A stretch of 27,208 nt of DNA, from positions 1 to 27,208 of the forward strand of contig JBNGIS010033079.1 of assembly GCA_049999725.1 (NCBI GenBank), in the 5' to 3' direction. A model generated the notes under the pieces. That model was not told the DNA's origin, searched no databases, and saw only the letters and a list, made by a program, of their open reading frames with translations. The stretch comes from Haplomitrium mnioides (Eukaryota > Marchantiophyta > Haplomitriopsida > Calobryales). A program made the translations under genes and the position numbers. Positions within the stretch are counted from its first letter, which is position 1; the number at the start of each line of letters is the position of its first letter. Below are positions 25,858 to 27,208 of the stretch, in pieces.

Positions 25858-27189
25858 TTGTTCACATCCCTTAACTTGTTTAGACCTGAAAGCTTTAGGA
25901 ACTTCCAGAAACAATTTGTTTTTACATACATGGACAAATGTAGTAATAATTTTGTGTTTGTTTGTAAGAAGCATTATGTGTCTACCATTTCTCAGGAGCT
26001 GTGCTCTTCGGTAGGCACTTATCAAAGGTTGGATGTTAGTGAAGTTGATGTTTTTGAGGCTCACAAAAAATTCGTTAATCATCACTTGTTTAGACTCAGC
26101 AAGTTAAGTCCTAGACTCCCCTTCATTTGTGCTGCTTGGAATTTTCTCAAGACTCCTAAGAAACCCAGGTTCATTAATGCTGCCTGTGGTACCACTCTTA
26201 CTGATGTTTCTAAATGGCTTAGTTATTGTTTCATAGCTATATTGCCTAATATGCATAAACTTTGGGTGGACACACTTTATAAAGGTAATATTCATTGTGA
26301 AGGTAGTTGGATCCTGAAAGATTCTACAGATGTTATTAAAGTGACAAGCTTTATTAATTCCTCAAGAACTCTCTCAGAGAAATCTTCTCCTTTAGTTCTG
26401 CAGTCTTTTGACTTTTCGACTCGTTATATTAGTATAGACTTAGCAGATCTTAAAACCAGAATGAGTTCTCTTGTCCTAAAAGTTTTTAGTAGAGAATTTA
26501 AACTCCATCGGTTCAGATTCTTGGTTGTTCATAAAACAGCACTTGATTTTAAGTACATGTCGCTTAAAAGTAAAGAAGAATTACATTCTTGTGTAAACCT
26601 GAAGTCTTTTAAGTTAGTAGAAGCCACAGACATCATTTGCTGGCTGGACTTTCTGGTGGATAATCTTCATCTCTCTTTTGGGCACTCTGTCTTTAGACAA
26701 TCCATTGGGAAACCTATGGGCACTAATTGGGCAGTGTGTTTGGCTAATTTATTTTTGTTCTCGTATGAATGGGGTTTCCTCAAGAGACTTGTCAGATCTC
26801 AGGCTTGTCCTGTCTTCCTTCATAAGCTATCACTTGTTAGAAGGTTTGTTGATGATCTGTTTGTCCCTGATTTGGAAAACTTTTCGGATTTCATGTACTT
26901 GGATGTTCATGCTATAGGAGGAGGCATGTATCCTAGCAAGTCATGTGAGCTGAACTCTACCTCTAATGGCTTTTCTTGCCACTTTTTAGATCTAGATATT
27001 TCACTGTCTGAGAAAGGCTTAGAAGTCAATATTTTTGATAAGCGTAGCCTACCAGAGTATTCAGGCATTCAGATAATCAGAATGCCTCATATTCTATCTA
27101 ATATTTTAGATACAGCTAAATTTGGAGTAGTCAATGTTGTGAAATATCAAATCGACTTGATATTCTGCAGCAGCGAAAAATCCACTTAG
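25858..27189 (+). CDS. Penelope-like reverse transcriptase, copy 2, C-terminus replaced by LTR
   Basis: A 443-codon open frame with an RT core. An N-terminal YMDKCSNNFVFVCKKHYV block (D26, K27) and KTPKKPRFINAACGTTLTDV segment precede motif A, SFDFSTRYISI (D185). Motif B follows (QSIGKPMGTN, 281-290) and motif C, RRFVDDLF (D332, D333). The FLDLDISLSEKG and FDKRS segments follow. The order and the KPMG/ANLFLFSYE block point to Penelope-like RTs rather than copia, gypsy or L1. All three catalytic Asp are present. A B-type LTR starts at 27135, so the last 18 or so residues are LTR-derived and any GIY-YIG endonuclease is not visible. The true start is upstream or lost; the ATG at 25858 is only the first in the open stretch. 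Confidence 0.75.
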   Translation: MFTSLNLFRPESFRNFQKQFVFTYMDKCSNNFVFVCKKHYVSTISQELCSSVGTYQRLDVSEVDVFEAHKKFVNHHLFRLSKLSPRLPFICAAWNFLKTPKKPRFINAACGTTLTDVSKWLSYCFIAILPNMHKLWVDTLYKGNIHCEGSWILKDSTDVIKVTSFINSSRTLSEKSSPLVLQSFDFSTRYISIDLADLKTRMSSLVLKVFSREFKLHRFRFLVVHKTALDFKYMSLKSKEELHSCVNLKSFKLVEATDIICWLDFLVDNLHLSFGHSVFRQSIGKPMGTNWAVCLANLFLFSYEWGFLKRLVRSQACPVFLHKLSLVRRFVDDLFVPDLENFSDFMYLDVHAIGGGMYPSKSCELNSTSNGFSCHFLDLDISLSEKGLEVNIFDKRSLPEYSGIQIIRMPHILSNILDTAKFGVVNVVKYQIDLIFCSSEKST

Positions 27190-27208
27190 ATGAGTATTGT
27201 GACAAAAG
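27135..27208 (-). repeat. B-type LTR, start only (window edge)
   Basis: TGTTGTGAAATATCAAATCG, then TGCAGCAGCGAAAAATCCAC, matching the first 75 bases of the LTRs at 11870 and 22347. It has inserted into the Penelope-like RT. Orientation is assigned by analogy with the other B LTRs; the rest lies beyond the window. Confidence 0.85.

Overview
This window looks like nuclear DNA of a land plant or close streptophyte relative: a nested retrotransposon landscape around pieces of one host gene. The species cannot be fixed from sequence alone. Three things point to plants: the Ty1/copia gag-pol layout, LINE ORF1 fragments of the plant L1 type (DUF4283-like domain plus CCHC knuckle), and intron-split exons with the plant SIN3-like (SNL) signature EEGELSP followed by a FYGN...LFRLHQ block. 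Two assembly gaps are present (4311-4410 and 23416-23425), and two long G runs may be unreliable sequence.

Layout. 1-5088: minus-strand copia element 'A' with an intact 1321-codon gag-pol, its complete 5' LTR, and the last 47 bp of its 3' LTR. 5164-5353: a SINE-like repeat with a (TTCTA)n tail. 5545-7550: SIN3-like exons between two LINE 3' ends in reverse orientation. 7606-8430: a 5'-truncated Penelope-like reverse transcriptase (RT) pseudogene. 8440-13930: a decayed plus-strand copia 'B' copy (gag, protease, pre-integrase, integrase). It is interrupted by an ORF1-only LINE, by a solo LTR with a 5-bp target duplication that itself carries a LINE fragment, and by a local duplication flanking a small LTR-like element. 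13938-14293: two SINE-like repeats head to head, forming a long palindrome. 14294-15687: LINE debris. 15688-21246: a second copia B copy, on the minus strand, broken by an A-like LTR. 21250-22346: LINE and Penelope-like fragments. 22347-23132: another B LTR. 23181-25510: copia 'D', a minus-strand remnant with two LTRs and a chimeric junction to an A LTR. 25694-27134: the best-preserved Penelope-like RT, cut off by a B-type LTR that runs off the window.

No cellular pathway is visible here. The only host-type gene is the SIN3-like co-repressor segment. The main points of interest are: two copia lineages primed from different parts of the same initiator tRNA-Met, with the start codon of A lying inside its primer-binding site; a copia family with a duplicated and altered protease motif shared by two copies; Penelope-like RT copies in a plant-like genome; a repeat-derived 13-codon in-frame insertion in one RT copy; and fast-changing minisatellites inside the LTRs.
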